From: Thecamonas trahens ATCC 50062
Taxonomy: Eukaryota > Apusozoa > Apusomonadida > Apusomonadidae
Assembly (NCBI RefSeq): GCF_000142905.1
Contig: NW_013657642.1
Span: forward strand, 287,292-351,291
Direction: 5' to 3'
Length of the DNA: 64,000 nucleotides
Part shown: piece after piece, positions 10,905 through 21,700 of the stretch
Layout: the number at the start of each line of letters is the position of its first letter
Numbering within the stretch: the first letter of the stretch is position 1
Translations under genes and position numbers: made by a program
The notes under the pieces: model-generated
What the model saw: only the letters and a program-made list of their open reading frames with translations
What the model was told of the DNA's origin: nothing
Databases searched by the model: none

Positions 10905-12284
10905 ATGGCACTTCGTGTGGCTGTTGTCGGAGCAGGAACAGCAGGTCTGGCAACTGCGGCGCTTCTGGCTCGGGCTGGTGCCGCCGTCGAGGTCTTTGAC
11001 CGAGTGGCAGCACCGGCAGCAGTCGGCGCCGGACTGCTGCTTCAGCCAACAGGCGCGTCTGTTCTGACCGAGCTTGGAGTCCGCGAGGTGGCAGAGAGTG
11101 CTGGAGCACACGTGACCGAACTTGATGGCCGAAATGGTTGGGGTTTGCCGGTGGTTCGGGTGCGATACAATTCGCTAGCTCCTGATGCGCACGGCATCGG
11201 CATCCATCGCGCCACTCTGGCCTCGTCCCTGCACGCTGCCGTCGCACGGGCGCGCAGCAAGTCCAAGCTGGGAGAGGAAGCGGTCCGATTTCACTGGGGC
11301 GTTGGCCTTGACAGAGTTGAGTACGGATCGGACGATAGTCTGGCCCGCTTGGTCGGGAGCGACGGGAACACGGTCGGGGATAGCGCCGGATACGATCTGT
11401 GCGTAGTGGCGGCCGGCGCAAACTCGAAGCGGCTCTCTCCACCCGAGACACTCGATTACTCGCGAGTGTACCCTTGGGGCGCGTTGTGGGCCATCTTGGA
11501 GGACAAGCAGGGAGCGTTTGATGACGTTCTTGTCCAGCAGTATCGCGATACGCGGACAATGCTCGGGTTCATGCCAACTGGGCGGCTCGTGGAATACTCG
11601 GCGTCCGAGACAGGAGAGATGGGCATGCCGCAGCTCACACCACCGGATACGCCACCGCTGGTCTCAATGTTTTGGTCGCTGCGCGCCGAGAGCCGCCACG
11701 AGCTGGAGGCTATGTCGCTAGAGGGCCTCAAGGGCCGGTTGGAGGCGCTTGAACCGCGGGCGGCGCCGCTGTTGGAGGAGCTGACGTCCATGGATCAGCT
11801 AACATACGCGTCGTACTCGGATGTACGGATGAATGTGTACCATTGCGGGCGTACAGTGTTTATGGGCGATCATGCTCACGCGACGTCGCCTCAGCTGGGC
11901 CAGGGAGCCAACATGGCGCTCATCGATGCGTCGTGCCTCAACTACGTCCTCGATTCGCTGTGGAGCGACGGGCACGAGGCGATGTCGGCGGCGATTCCGG
12001 AGCGGATTGCGTACTTTACCCGGATCCGCAAGCCGCAGACGGCGTTCTACCAGCGGATGTCACACCTACTCACGCCGCTGTTCCAGTCGCGGCTCGTTCC
12101 GCTGGCGCCAGTGCGCGACGTGGTCATGGGCATGGGCGGCAGCATGTGGCCGTTTTCGGCGTTTGCTACCCGTCTTCTCACCGGCTACCAGCGGACGCTC
12201 TTTTCCCAGCTTCCGTACTCGGCGGACAACTCGTACCTATGGCAGGACAAGCCGTACGCGGACGAGCTGGCAGCGAGCGAGTAG
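10905..12284 (+). CDS. FAD-dependent monooxygenase, aromatic hydroxylase/UbiH-like fold
   Basis: The 459-residue protein has the two FAD signatures of the group A flavoprotein monooxygenases. A Rossmann GxGxxG lies at the very N-terminus (VAVVGAGTAGLATAALLARA, ending in the acidic residue of EVFDR). The GD motif lies near residue 320 (FMGDHAHATSPQLGQGANMA). These enzymes use NAD(P)H and oxygen to hydroxylate or epoxidise small molecules. The substrate cannot be read from the sequence. There is no obvious signal peptide; the hydrophobic N-terminus is the Rossmann strand. Single exon, ATG at 10905. It converges on SEC24 with 32 bp between the stops, so the 3' UTRs must overlap or be tiny. Salicylate hydroxylase-, COQ6- or zeaxanthin epoxidase-like roles are all possible. 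Confidence 0.85.
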   Translation: MALRVAVVGAGTAGLATAALLARAGAAVEVFDRVAAPAAVGAGLLLQPTGASVLTELGVREVAESAGAHVTELDGRNGWGLPVVRVRYNSLAPDAHGIGIHRATLASSLHAAVARARSKSKLGEEAVRFHWGVGLDRVEYGSDDSLARLVGSDGNTVGDSAGYDLCVVAAGANSKRLSPPETLDYSRVYPWGALWAILEDKQGAFDDVLVQQYRDTRTMLGFMPTGRLVEYSASETGEMGMPQLTPPDTPPLVSMFWSLRAESRHELEAMSLEGLKGRLEALEPRAAPLLEELTSMDQLTYASYSDVRMNVYHCGRTVFMGDHAHATSPQLGQGANMALIDASCLNYVLDSLWSDGHEAMSAAIPERIAYFTRIRKPQTAFYQRMSHLLTPLFQSRLVPLAPVRDVVMGMGGSMWPFSAFATRLLTGYQRTLFSQLPYSADNSYLWQDKPYADELAASE

Positions 12285-12316
12285 CAGGCGAAGCTTGGAC
12301 AAAGCCGCCTCTCGTC

Positions 12317-15300
12317 TTACTTGCCCTTTTGCTGCTTTTCGTTCTCGGCCTTGATCCGCTTCTGGATGCCCGAATGGATGATGCGGACGTAGTCAACGTA
12401 TGAGATGGACTGCGAACTCGGCGAGACGCCGCCGCCAACAAGCATGTCTTCTGTGCACATGTTGAGGAGCCTGGTTTCCATGCCATCCCTAGCGCGGATG
12501 ACGCGGAACTGTGGCGAGCGACCTAGCTCGGCCTCGAGTTCGGCGCGGAGGTTGGTGAGAACGGCGCACGCCTCGCGCGAGAGGTCCGAGTCGCGACTGG
12601 CGAGCCAGGACATTGGCTGGATGCTGGCGAGCGTGCCAACGCCAAAGAGGTCGACCAAAACGTGGCGGTATGCCGACGCCCCAACCCAGAGCCAGAGGAG
12701 GGTATCCGAGACGAAGGCGTAAACACCGCGCTTAGAGAGGACCTCGCGCGAGAGGTGCAGTGCACGCGGAGTGCCATCTGCGCCACGCTCAATCTTGTCC
12801 AGGCGGAGCAGTCGCGGGTAGAGCTTGCGGATGAGGGCAAGGACCGAGGACGAGACAACAAAGGCACATGAGGTAGCGCGTGCGTCGGAGCGAATGGGCT
12901 CTTTGGTCAGCGCTGGGAGCTTGAGGGCCATCAGAATGTACGACGGGAGGAGCTGCAGCGAGTCGGGCAGGATGAGCTTGGCTGGCGGAACGCGTCTGGC
13001 GAGGAGGAGGCGGTAGCCAGCAAGGATGTCGATGGTGCGGGCGGTGAGACGCTGGCGGAGCGCGGTGAGTTCGCTCTTGCCCTTGACCAGGCCAGCAGCG
13101 GCGTAGCGGACAAGCAGGGCGACAAGTGTCTCGACGTCGATACCGCGGTAGACGTCTGCTGGATCAGCAGAGGTCTCCAGTCGGAGGGTGTGGACACGGA
13201 GGAGGCGGGTTCCGTCGGACGCAGTGTACAGGAGCGATGCCTGGAGCCAGGCTGGATCAGCGGGCGGCAGTTCGTCGGCGGCGTACGAGAGGTTGACCGA
13301 GAGCGCGACGTGGGCGCGGATGCCGGCGAGGATGACTTGCGGCGGCGGGTTCTGTGGGAGGACGTGGCCCATGTACGAGTCGATCTTGAGGCCCTCAGAG
13401 GCGCGGAGGCGGAGCGCACCCTCGTAGCCAAAGGGAACGGCAAGCGAGGCTGTAATTTCGCGGGCAACGCGCTCGGCGTCAAAGCGCGGATGGTGGTGCT
13501 CAAAGACGTGCAAGTCGCCGCCGGTGAGCGCGGCGAGCTGGGAAAGGGTGGTCACGTCAAGGTAGCCACGCGGGAGGAGGAAGAGATCGACCGAGATATG
13601 CTGGCGGACGAGTTCGCTCGCCTTGTTTGCGTACCACTCGGAGCTGGGCGCGAGCCTGGCCGCGATGGCTGCGTCTGAGACGGCCGGCCTGGCCATCGGA
13701 TCCCGGTCGTCGAGGCTAGCGGGCCCACAACGCGGGCGTGAAGTGAGGAAGAGGGCAACTCGCCCGCCACGCGGAATGAGCAGGCACTGCGCAGCCTGGA
13801 GCGCGACGGCAAGATCGAGTTTGGGCGAGACGTGTGGGTCGACGAGCGATCCAACCGCGGTGGCAAAGAGGTCCGGCAGCTCGTCGGCCAGAGTGGCGAG
13901 CGCGTCGGCGTCATCGGCGAGCGAGGCAAAGGCGGCGACAGTGGGGAGCGGCGCAAAGACATCGTCGGCCTTGGCGGCAACGACCGAGAGAGCCTTGACC
14001 GACATCGACGGTTCGCCGGCCGCGTTGCGGAGCTGAAAGTAGAGAACGCGCGAGCCCGCGACGGCAATGACTGCGATGCGCGAGTGGGCAATGTCCAGTG
14101 CGCCTGGCGGCGAAGCGGCGACACGGTCGAGGAGCTGGCGGAGCGCGGAGCAGACGGTGGTGACGAGGCCAAACGCGGCTGCTACAGACGAAGCTTCGAT
14201 GCAGAGGACGAGGTGCGGCGAGCGCGCGGGGCGGAGCTCGTACTCTTCGGTCGGGATGTAGTCAACCGAGCCAAGGCGGAGTTCGGGCCGGTCGGCGAGG
14301 TCGGAGCGGAGGCCAGCGCTGTCGAGATTGGCAAAGTACTCGCGCGGGATGGCGGTCGAGGCCGAGCAAAAGTTGCAGCCGAACGAGCGGCCGCCGTCGA
14401 GCCAGAGCACACCCGGATTGATGTACGCCCCGCACTGTGAGCAGCGAATCGGCCCGCCAATCTGGCGAGTGTCAACCCGCGGCAGCGGACCGGTGTCGTC
14501 GGCCACCGCTAGCGGCGAGACAACCACGCCCAGCGGGACTCCGATGAGCTCGGCGAGCTTCTTCTCCGACGGCAGCGTGTACATGGAAGAACGCATGTAG
14601 CGCGGCGAGGCTGACCCGCCGTCGATGACGGTGTGCCGGGTGACCGCCCGCGGAGGCGGGAGCCCGCGCCCTGTGGTGTACACGACGTCCTGTCGCAAGT
14701 TTTCGGCATCGGTAACCGGCGCCGGCAGACCGGCCTTTGCCGACGGCGCCACACGCTTCTCGCCGAACTTTTCCTGCAGCATCTCCTCCTCCGCCTTTGT
14801 GAGCTCGCGCGGGCCGGACGCAGACGCTGATGGTCCGTCGGGACTGGAAGATGAGGGGATGCCGTGTGTTGTAGGCGCGACATGTGTAGACGGCGGACCA
14901 ACGGTTGGCGGGTGCGATGTAGGCGGGCGCGATGTAGGCGGGTGCGATGTAGGCGGGCGCGATGTAGGCGGGTGCGATGTAGGCGGGCGCGATGTAGGCG
15001 GGTGCGATGTAGGCGGGCGCGATGTAGGCGGGTGCGATGTAGGCGGGCGCGATGTAGGCGGGTGCGATGTAGGCGGGCGCGATGTAGGCGGGCGCGATGT
15101 AGGCGGGCGCGATGTAGGCGGGTGCGATGTAGGCGGGCGCGATGTAGGCGGGCGCGATGTAGGCGGGCGAGAAGCAGTAGCAGCAGAGGGCGGACGAGAG
15201 GTAGTGGCGGAGGGCGGACGAGAAGTAGCGGCGGAGGGCGGACGAGAAGTAGCAGCCGAGGGCGGACGAGAAGTAGCGGCGGAGGGCGGGCGCATCATGG

Positions 15301-15593
15301 GCGGGCGAGTTCGCGTCTGAGAAGAGGCAGGCAGCTCACCACCAACGATTGAATGGCCTTCCATACCCGGTTGGACACGACGAGTGGCAGACGGTGGCGG
15401 TGGTTGGCGAGAGCCAGTTTGTCCACCACGACCACCACGACCACCACGACCACCACGACCACCACGACCACCACGACCGACACCACGACCAAGACCACCA
15501 CGACCAGTGCCACGTCCTCGAGCAGGTCTCGGACCGACCACGTCCGCCTTGGGTAGCACCAGCTGAACCACTGGGTGGGTGCTGGCTGCTCAT
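12317..15593 (-). CDS. SEC24: SEC24-type COPII coat cargo-adaptor subunit
   Basis: At least 1084 residues. The order is a Gly/Arg-rich start, a long Pro/Thr/Ser repeat region (residues ~80-240), a zinc finger of form C-x2-C...C-x2-C (CSQCGAYINPG and GCNFCSAS, near residue 375), then the trunk with DDVFAPLP and the LQAAQ helix. A beta-sandwich/helical part and a gelsolin-like C-terminus (VYAFVSDTLLWLWVGASA) follow. This is SEC24 rather than SEC23 by the trunk signature. It packages cargo into ER-derived COPII vesicles with SEC23. The reading frame that carries the domains begins at a GTG (15571) just after an in-frame stop. The only sensible ATG is at 15593 (MSSQHPPSGSAGATQGGRGR) in the -1 frame, so one base is extra or an intron is hidden near 15535. 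The protein ends in a Lys-rich tail. Confidence 0.88.
14907..15168. repeat. 15-bp tandem repeat, about 17 copies, inside SEC24
   Basis: The unit alternates GGCGGGCGCGATGTA and GGCGGGTGCGATGTA on the + strand. Read on the coding strand it gives alternating RPPTS and HPPTS pentapeptides. Units are nearly identical at the DNA level, which points to recent expansion. The array lies in the disordered N-terminal arm of SEC24. Confidence 0.9.
15184..15296. repeat. 24-bp tandem repeat, about 4.5 copies, inside SEC24
   Basis: The unit (GCGGAGGGCGGACGAGAAGTA plus three bases) encodes the octapeptide RPPSAATS on the coding strand. It adjoins the 15-bp array. A third array of 9-bp ACCACCACG-like units at about 15423-15477 encodes GRG/GGR triplets. 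Confidence 0.85.
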
Positions 15594-16031
15594 TCCTCAG
15601 CTACTTCAACAATAGTAATGGTTGACAAGTGGTGTCGTGTGTCTGGTGGGTGAGGTGGTGGTGGGCGGTGGGCGTGGGCCTGGGTGGTGGTCGTCCTCGT
15701 GTCGTTTGGTGAGTGCCGAGCGGGTGGCGGCCGGGTGGCAGCGGGCGGCCGACGGGCGGTGGTTGGCCAGTCTTCACTCAAGGTGGCGGCGGTTTTTGCC
15801 AGGTGGCAGCCAACGACGGACGAAAAGTGGTTCGTCGACAAAGACGCGATGGGAGGTAGAAGTTGGACGGCTATTCTTGCAGTCGAAAGACATGAGTTGT
15901 AAAGCAAAGGATGCAGGGCGAGGATACGAGGTGGCCAGTCGTCACATCGGCGAGTGATCGGCTTGGTGATGCGATGGGGGGCTTTATCAAGAAAGAAAGT
16001 AGCATGGATGAAGGAAGAAAGTTAGATGGGA
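15594..16031. other. Intergenic between SEC24 5' end and SIN1 3' end
   Basis: 438 bp with no convincing coding frame. Both neighbours lie on the minus strand, so this holds the SEC24 promoter and the SIN1 3' flank. The DNA is rich in GGTGGC/GGCGGG words. Confidence 0.4.
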
Positions 16032-17639
16032 TTAGACGCGGCGCTCAAAAAGAACGGTGAGCTTGGCGAGTATCTCATCGGCCTGGGCAACGGTCTCAGC
16101 CTCGTAGTGGTTGGACGACTTGTCGATGAAAGAGATGACAAACTCGAGCTCGTTAAGACGCTCGATCTGAAGAACCTCGGACCACTCGCGGTACGGTCGC
16201 TTGACCTCGCCAGACTTGAAGAGCTTGCCAAACTTGGAAGACTTCTTGCCGGCGGCCTGCTGGATGGTCTTGTTGTGGAGGCGGTCGCCATCGATGCCGA
16301 GGACCCGCTGCTGGCGGCGCCCGGCCTTGTTGATCTTGACGAGCGCGTACTCCTTGTACATGATGGCGGTAAACTCGGAGAACTGAAATTGGAGCGGCGA
16401 TGGCGAGGTGAGTGTTGACGACCGTGACCGCTGCCCGTCCGACGATGGAGGCGCAAGTGTGTTGTCGTTGGTGGAAGCGGCGACCGAGCCCGACCGCGAG
16501 CCGATGGTTCCGCGCCGGCGGGCGAGTCCGCCGCTCTTAAGGAACAGTTCCGAGAGCTTGGGAATCATGCCGAGCGGCGTCCGCTTGTCCACCTCGGGCC
16601 CGTCCTCTGTTCGGTGCACAGTGCAGTCTTCCAGGTGGGTCGTCCGCTTGTTGGACGCAATCTTGAGTAGCTGCTGGATAGAAATGGCGGCGTCGAACAT
16701 GAGCACCGACGCTGCGCCGTTGGGAAAGTGGATGCGGATTCGCACGTTCTTGCCAGCAAACGCCGCCGTGTCCATGTCTGGCGCCGCAGGATCCGAGCCG
16801 TGCACAGAGTGAACTGTGAGCGCCCGGCGGCCCGCAGTCACCCGCCGCTTGGTCGTCCGCCCGGCGCCGAGCCGCGTCGTCCTGGCGTCCTCCAGCCGCT
16901 TCGACGACTCGGCTGCAATGTCGGCCTCGGCGTTCGGGTTGTCGCACAGCACAAACTCGGTGGTTCCCATGACCGATAGCAGCTGCGCGCGGTCGAGCGC
17001 CGGAAAGTCCAACTCGGGGAGGCCCGTCTCGTCTTCGGCCAGCCGCATGACGTACCCGAGCGGTGAGGTGTGCACCAGCGCCGGGGCGTGGCCCGCCCGC
17101 GAGTACAGCTCCACGGCCCGCGCGGCAAGCTTGGCCATCGTCGACATCGACGGGAGCTTGAAAACCAGCGGCGGAGTCGACGGCTTACGCGCCCCGCCCA
17201 CCACAACCCACACCCGCACCTCGATCAGGTCACCGTCGACAGACCTAGCAAGCGCCGATTGCATCGGCAGCGCCTTGGTCCGCTGACTACGCGGCGGGAG
17301 GGCTTTCTTCGTTAGTGGAGCATCAGAGAGGCCCGAGTGGGTATCAGGAGAGCCGCTTGCAGGCGAGGATGACGAAGTAAACGAGACAATGGTCGTTGTC
17401 CGCTTTGGGTTCTTCCTCCTCTTGTTGGCGGCCTTGATCTTTTCGGTCCTCGACACCGACGCAGGTTCGAGAACAGGCTCAAAGTACGATTGGTCAGCAG
17501 GCAGAGTATGGCCGTAGGCAAGAGTGTTTGTCGCCGAAGTAGGCGAACCCGAGTGCAGGTTCCTCGAGACCGAGTCCCCACACTTTGCAGAGTGATTGAT
17601 AGCGTAGAGCACATGCCCCACAAACAGGTCCACGTTCAT
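16032..17639 (-). CDS. MAPKAP1: SIN1/MAPKAP1/AVO1-like TORC2 subunit
   Basis: The 535-residue protein shows the SIN1 order. A short helical N-terminus (MNVDLFVGHVLYAINHSAK) is followed by a CRIM domain around residues 130-240, whose end YVMRLAEDETGLPELDFPAL matches the acidic AED...DFP.LD pattern of SIN1. A Raf-like Ras-binding domain lies around 295-365 (VRIRIHFPNGAASVLMFDA). A SIN1-type PH domain runs from about 425 to the end (MYKEYALVKI, RVLGIDGD, ADEILAKLTVLFERR). SIN1 recruits substrates such as AKT/SGK to TORC2. I chose the ATG at 17639 because upstream in-frame codons read through (AC)n and TTGACG repeats. The match was made by eye to remembered family features; the three-domain order makes it fairly firm. 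Confidence 0.75.
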   Translation of the reverse strand: MNVDLFVGHVLYAINHSAKCGDSVSRNLHSGSPTSATNTLAYGHTLPADQSYFEPVLEPASVSRTEKIKAANKRRKNPKRTTTIVSFTSSSSPASGSPDTHSGLSDAPLTKKALPPRSQRTKALPMQSALARSVDGDLIEVRVWVVVGGARKPSTPPLVFKLPSMSTMAKLAARAVELYSRAGHAPALVHTSPLGYVMRLAEDETGLPELDFPALDRAQLLSVMGTTEFVLCDNPNAEADIAAESSKRLEDARTTRLGAGRTTKRRVTAGRRALTVHSVHGSDPAAPDMDTAAFAGKNVRIRIHFPNGAASVLMFDAAISIQQLLKIASNKRTTHLEDCTVHRTEDGPEVDKRTPLGMIPKLSELFLKSGGLARRRGTIGSRSGSVAASTNDNTLAPPSSDGQRSRSSTLTSPSPLQFQFSEFTAIMYKEYALVKINKAGRRQQRVLGIDGDRLHNKTIQQAAGKKSSKFGKLFKSGEVKRPYREWSEVLQIERLNELEFVISFIDKSSNHYEAETVAQADEILAKLTVLFERRV

Positions 17640-18764
17640 GATGAATGCGATGTTTGTCGATGACGATTCAGGTGATGATAAAGATGGCGATGTCGATGCA
17701 GTTGACGATGCAATTGACGACGATGTTGATGTTGTCGATGACAATAACGTTTGATGTTGACGTTGACGTTGACGTTGACGTTGACGTTGAAGTTGACGGT
17801 GATATGAGGTTGGCGATGATGAGGTTGACGATGATATGAGGTTGGCGATGATGAGCTTGACGATAAAGTCCTCCTCCTCGTTGATCACACACACACACAC
17901 ACACACACACGCCCTCTTCCCCCCTCCTCCTTTCACGCCCTGACACTGGCACACAACAAGCTCTCGTTGGTCGCAATGGTTGGCTCTTGGGTCTCTCCCC
18001 TCTTGCCTCGGCCAGAAACACAGTTCCACCAAAGACTTCCAAGGACAAGGTCAACAACTCCAGTCACAAAGGTTATGCGAAGAGGTAGGGCCCCAAAGCC
18101 GTGGGTATGTGGACAAGTGTTGCCGTCTGACCTTCTTGCTCTCCCTCAACCAGTCGCCTGAAAAGGCCATGGTTGTCAGGGCGAACGGCTGCACCGCCTG
18201 CACCCCCCCCCTATCGCCACACACATATGGAGGGGTACAGGCTTGAGAGATAAGGGGAGTACGTGATGGATGTAGTTGAGGTTGGATGGGGGATTGTGTT
18301 TGATGATGGCTCAGATGGCTCAGCAATCGAAGAAATGGATACGAGGCGAGGTCACGTATCATCGCCCTCAATCGGCTCTTGGTATTGCTGTGTTATCGTC
18401 AGTCTCTCGCACCGATGAACAGGTGCGCTGTTTCCAGCTCCAAGACGACTACGACGACGATCACAGCCACTCAGCCACTCAAAGGCAAGCACAATATACA
18501 CCAGACGCCAGAGACTAAAGTAGACAACTTACTTGATTTCCATGCATCTGATCAAACCTCTCAGCTGCTGATCATCCCTTCTCTGCGGCACACCGGTTAT
18601 GCGCGGCGGAGGCGAAATGGCGAGTGTCCGATCCAAGGCGAACATGATGTCACACACCCGGAACACGGGGGGGGGAGGTAGGGGGGCAGGGAAGCGAGCG
18701 GCCAAGGGTATGCTATCTGGTCACCTCTCTCACTCAGTCTCTGTACTCTAACTCTCGAGTAACT
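17640..18764. other. Long divergent upstream region, SIN1 and Furry-like genes
   Basis: About 1.1 kb without convincing coding. It contains TTGACG hexamers at 17756-17790, an (AC)n run at 17886-17910, and a short direct repeat reading GATGATATGAGGTTGGCGAT near 17800 and 17830. Nearest the Furry-like start is a pyrimidine-rich stretch at 18720-18750. The promoters of both genes must lie here. Confidence 0.4.
17756..17790. repeat. TTGACG hexamer tandem repeat
   Basis: About six head-to-tail copies of TTGACG lie about 120 bp upstream of the SIN1 start. Each copy junction recreates TGACGT, the half site bound by CREB/ATF-type bZIP factors elsewhere. Whether it acts as a regulatory site is unknown. 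Confidence 0.7.
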
Positions 18765-21700
18765 ATGTCCTCACAAGAGTATGTGGACAATGTGTTGAAG
18801 CAGTTTGAAGGGCTCATTGTGCAGAGGAGGGCCATGCAAAGGAGGGCTGCCCTCCAGTTCACCAACGAGTCTGGAGAGAGGGAGACCAGCTCAGTTGGAG
18901 GCACAGCTCCTAGCACGCCACCATCATCATCATCATCACCATCGACAGCAGCAACAGCAGCAGCAGTAGCAAAAACAACAGCAGCAGCTCCAACAACAAC
19001 AAGTCCTGAAGGTGGTCCAGGTGGATCTGGTTCAAGTACTCCAGTTTCTTCGGCTGAGAAGCGCAAGGTGGGCCTCTCGGCTGCGTCGGGCTCGCCAACT
19101 GGTGCTGGTCTCGATGATGGGCACGGGGGTGGTGAGGTGGTGAAAAAGTCGGAGGCGGAGGCTGCGGCAGATGTGCGCAAGTCGCTGCGGACTATTTCGC
19201 GCGGTATTGCCCTCTTTGCGGCTGGTCATGTCGAGGCCATCGCCACGTTCCTGATGGGAGTGGCGGCCAAGTACCCGTCCGAGGTCTCGGACAACGTGTC
19301 GATGCCGACCAAGGAAGATCGGCCAGATGACATTGACGACCGGTCCGACGACGATTCGGTCGAGTATGCGGTCCTTCGGTCGCTTGTGGGCGTGGTTCGC
19401 CGAGTTAACGCCGCGGGCGAGGCGGCGTCGGCGGCGATTCCAGACGCGCTCTTCAACTTTGCCTTCAAGTACTTGTTCTTTGCGTACACGCCCGCCATTC
19501 AGCATCAGGCGCGACTTGCGTTACAGGCGCTCTCCAAGTACCGGCTCAACGACGTGGTGGCGCTCTTTCTCAGCAAGATGGGCGAGGTGAAGAAAGATGC
19601 GGCCGAGCGCGAGTTTGTGCCCTACATGCGCTCGCTCGGCTTGCTCCACTTTGCGCTCACCTCGCAGGCGTCGATCGGCTCGTCAGTCCACTTTCTGGGC
19701 GTGCTCGCGCCGTTCCTCAAGGCACGCAAGCGGGGTGTGCTCAAGAAGGAGACATGCCACACGCTGCAGTCGATTGTGCGGGCGGCTCTCGCGCGGCCAG
19801 ACGCTCCAGGCGCGCTGCTGTCGACGACTGAGGCGTCGGTGGCGACGCTCTCGTTTGTGGAAAACTTTGGCGGCAAGATCCGGTTCACTAGCGAGGGCCT
19901 TGCGACGCGGGCGGCGTTCCTTGGCTCGGCCGAGACGGCCAAGCCATTCTGGACCTGCTACGAGGCCATCATCGAGGTTGTGCTCAAGTGGCTCAAGACC
20001 AAGAAGCACATCAGTTTTGTTCTCCCGCTCCTCACCACCCTCGTCAACTTTGCGTCGCCGGCGCTCTGGCTGGCATACTCGGGCGCGCTGGTCAAGGCGC
20101 TGGTGGCCCACGCCAAGGACAAGTCGCTCCGCCCGCTTGTCCTTGAGCTGGCATGCCTGTTTGTGGAAGAGCGGAGGCCGGAACTGTCGGATGAGCCGCT
20201 GCGCAACGAGTTTGCCAACCACGTCCACACCCTCGCTGCGGCGCTCTTTGCCAAAAAGGCGTCGGTCAAGGGTACCGAGGGCCTGCTGGAGCGGTTCCTG
20301 GTCGGCGTCGGTGCGGTGTCGATCAAGCTCGGGCTCGCGCTGGTCATCTCGATGTGCTCGGCGCCGTCGACGTCGGCCAACTACTCGAACGACCAAAAGG
20401 CGGTGGCCATGTCGTCGCTCCACCTTTTGGCCAAGGAGCACGGGCCTGAGGCTGCGCACGCGGTTTCGCTCGCGTCGCCATCGCTCATCGGGTTTTGCGA
20501 CACGGTCCTCTCGGCGTCCAACATCGAGGCCAAGGACTACCCGCTGCTTGCGGCGGTCATCGGGGCCATGCCTGCGGTGTCCGAGTCGGATCCGCTCCGG
20601 CAGCGCGACCTTGTGCGGCGGATTGCGTACCTGACGACTCACCCGAATCGGCAAGTTTCCGCGGCGGCGGTGCTCTCTGTCCAGGCGCACATGCTGCTCT
20701 CGCCGGGCGACTTTGCGTTTGTCATCCTCTCGGCGCTTACCATCATCCTCACCGATTTTGACAAGCTTGTCGAGGAGTCGCTCCTTCGCGCCTTCCAGAA
20801 CCTCAACCTCCTTCTTGACACGCTCTCGGAGATTCTCGAAGCCAAGGGCACTGCGGTGCTTGCGCAGGCGCTGAGCTCGACGGACGTGGCCAAGCTGCGG
20901 TCGTCGATGGAGGGTGTGGTCCTCATTTGGTTCACCCACCACGAGCACTGGGTCCGGTCCGAGGTGGCGCGACTGCTGGTGACGCTCTCGCGGCCGGCGT
21001 TCCGCGAACTGGAGGCCGCGCTTGACCTCTCCGAGCACGCATGGCTTGTCGACACGCTGGAGATCCCGCCGTTGGAGGTTGCTGCCGACCAGGCGCCGTG
21101 GGTGACCGCTCTCCGTGACTTGCTCGCACACGCGTGGTTTGCGCACGCCGATGCCATCGCATTCGGCTGGTCCAAGCTTGTGGCGCTTTCGTGGGACCTT
21201 GCGCCAGACGCGGTGCTGGTTAAGCAGCCCAGGGTTCTGCAGGCGGCGCTTCCGATGTGGTCGTCGCATGTGCGCTGGCTCTGCGCTGGGGTGCGCTCTG
21301 CAGCCGGGGCCGACGCGCTTCGCAATGCGCCGTCGCTGCAGCACTCCCACTCGTCGTCGTCGCTGTCTGCAGCCATGGCTGCGGCACGGTCCGAAGGTGC
21401 AGCAGGAGGCGAAGGCGGCATGCACGGCTTTGACATTCTCTCGCCGGTCCTCATCTCCGAGTTTCTTACTATTGTGGCGGAGCGTGTGTTCTCGCCCGTC
21501 GACGCGGTCGTCGACATTCTCCTCGATGCTGCCGAACACCTGCATATTTCGACGCACGGCGAGCTGCTGAGCCGGATGGAGACCCATCTGAAGGCGAGTC
21601 TGGTCAAAGACAAGGCGCGGGCCAAGGCGTTGCGGCTTGGCACGCCGGACGCCGAAGTTCCTGTTCTTGGTGCGGACGAGCGGTCGCTGAGGCTCATAGC

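Noticed and set aside
14625-15352. + strand Gly/Val/Asp repeat frame opposite SEC24
   Set aside because: Antisense of the RPPTS/HPPTS repeat; no other support.
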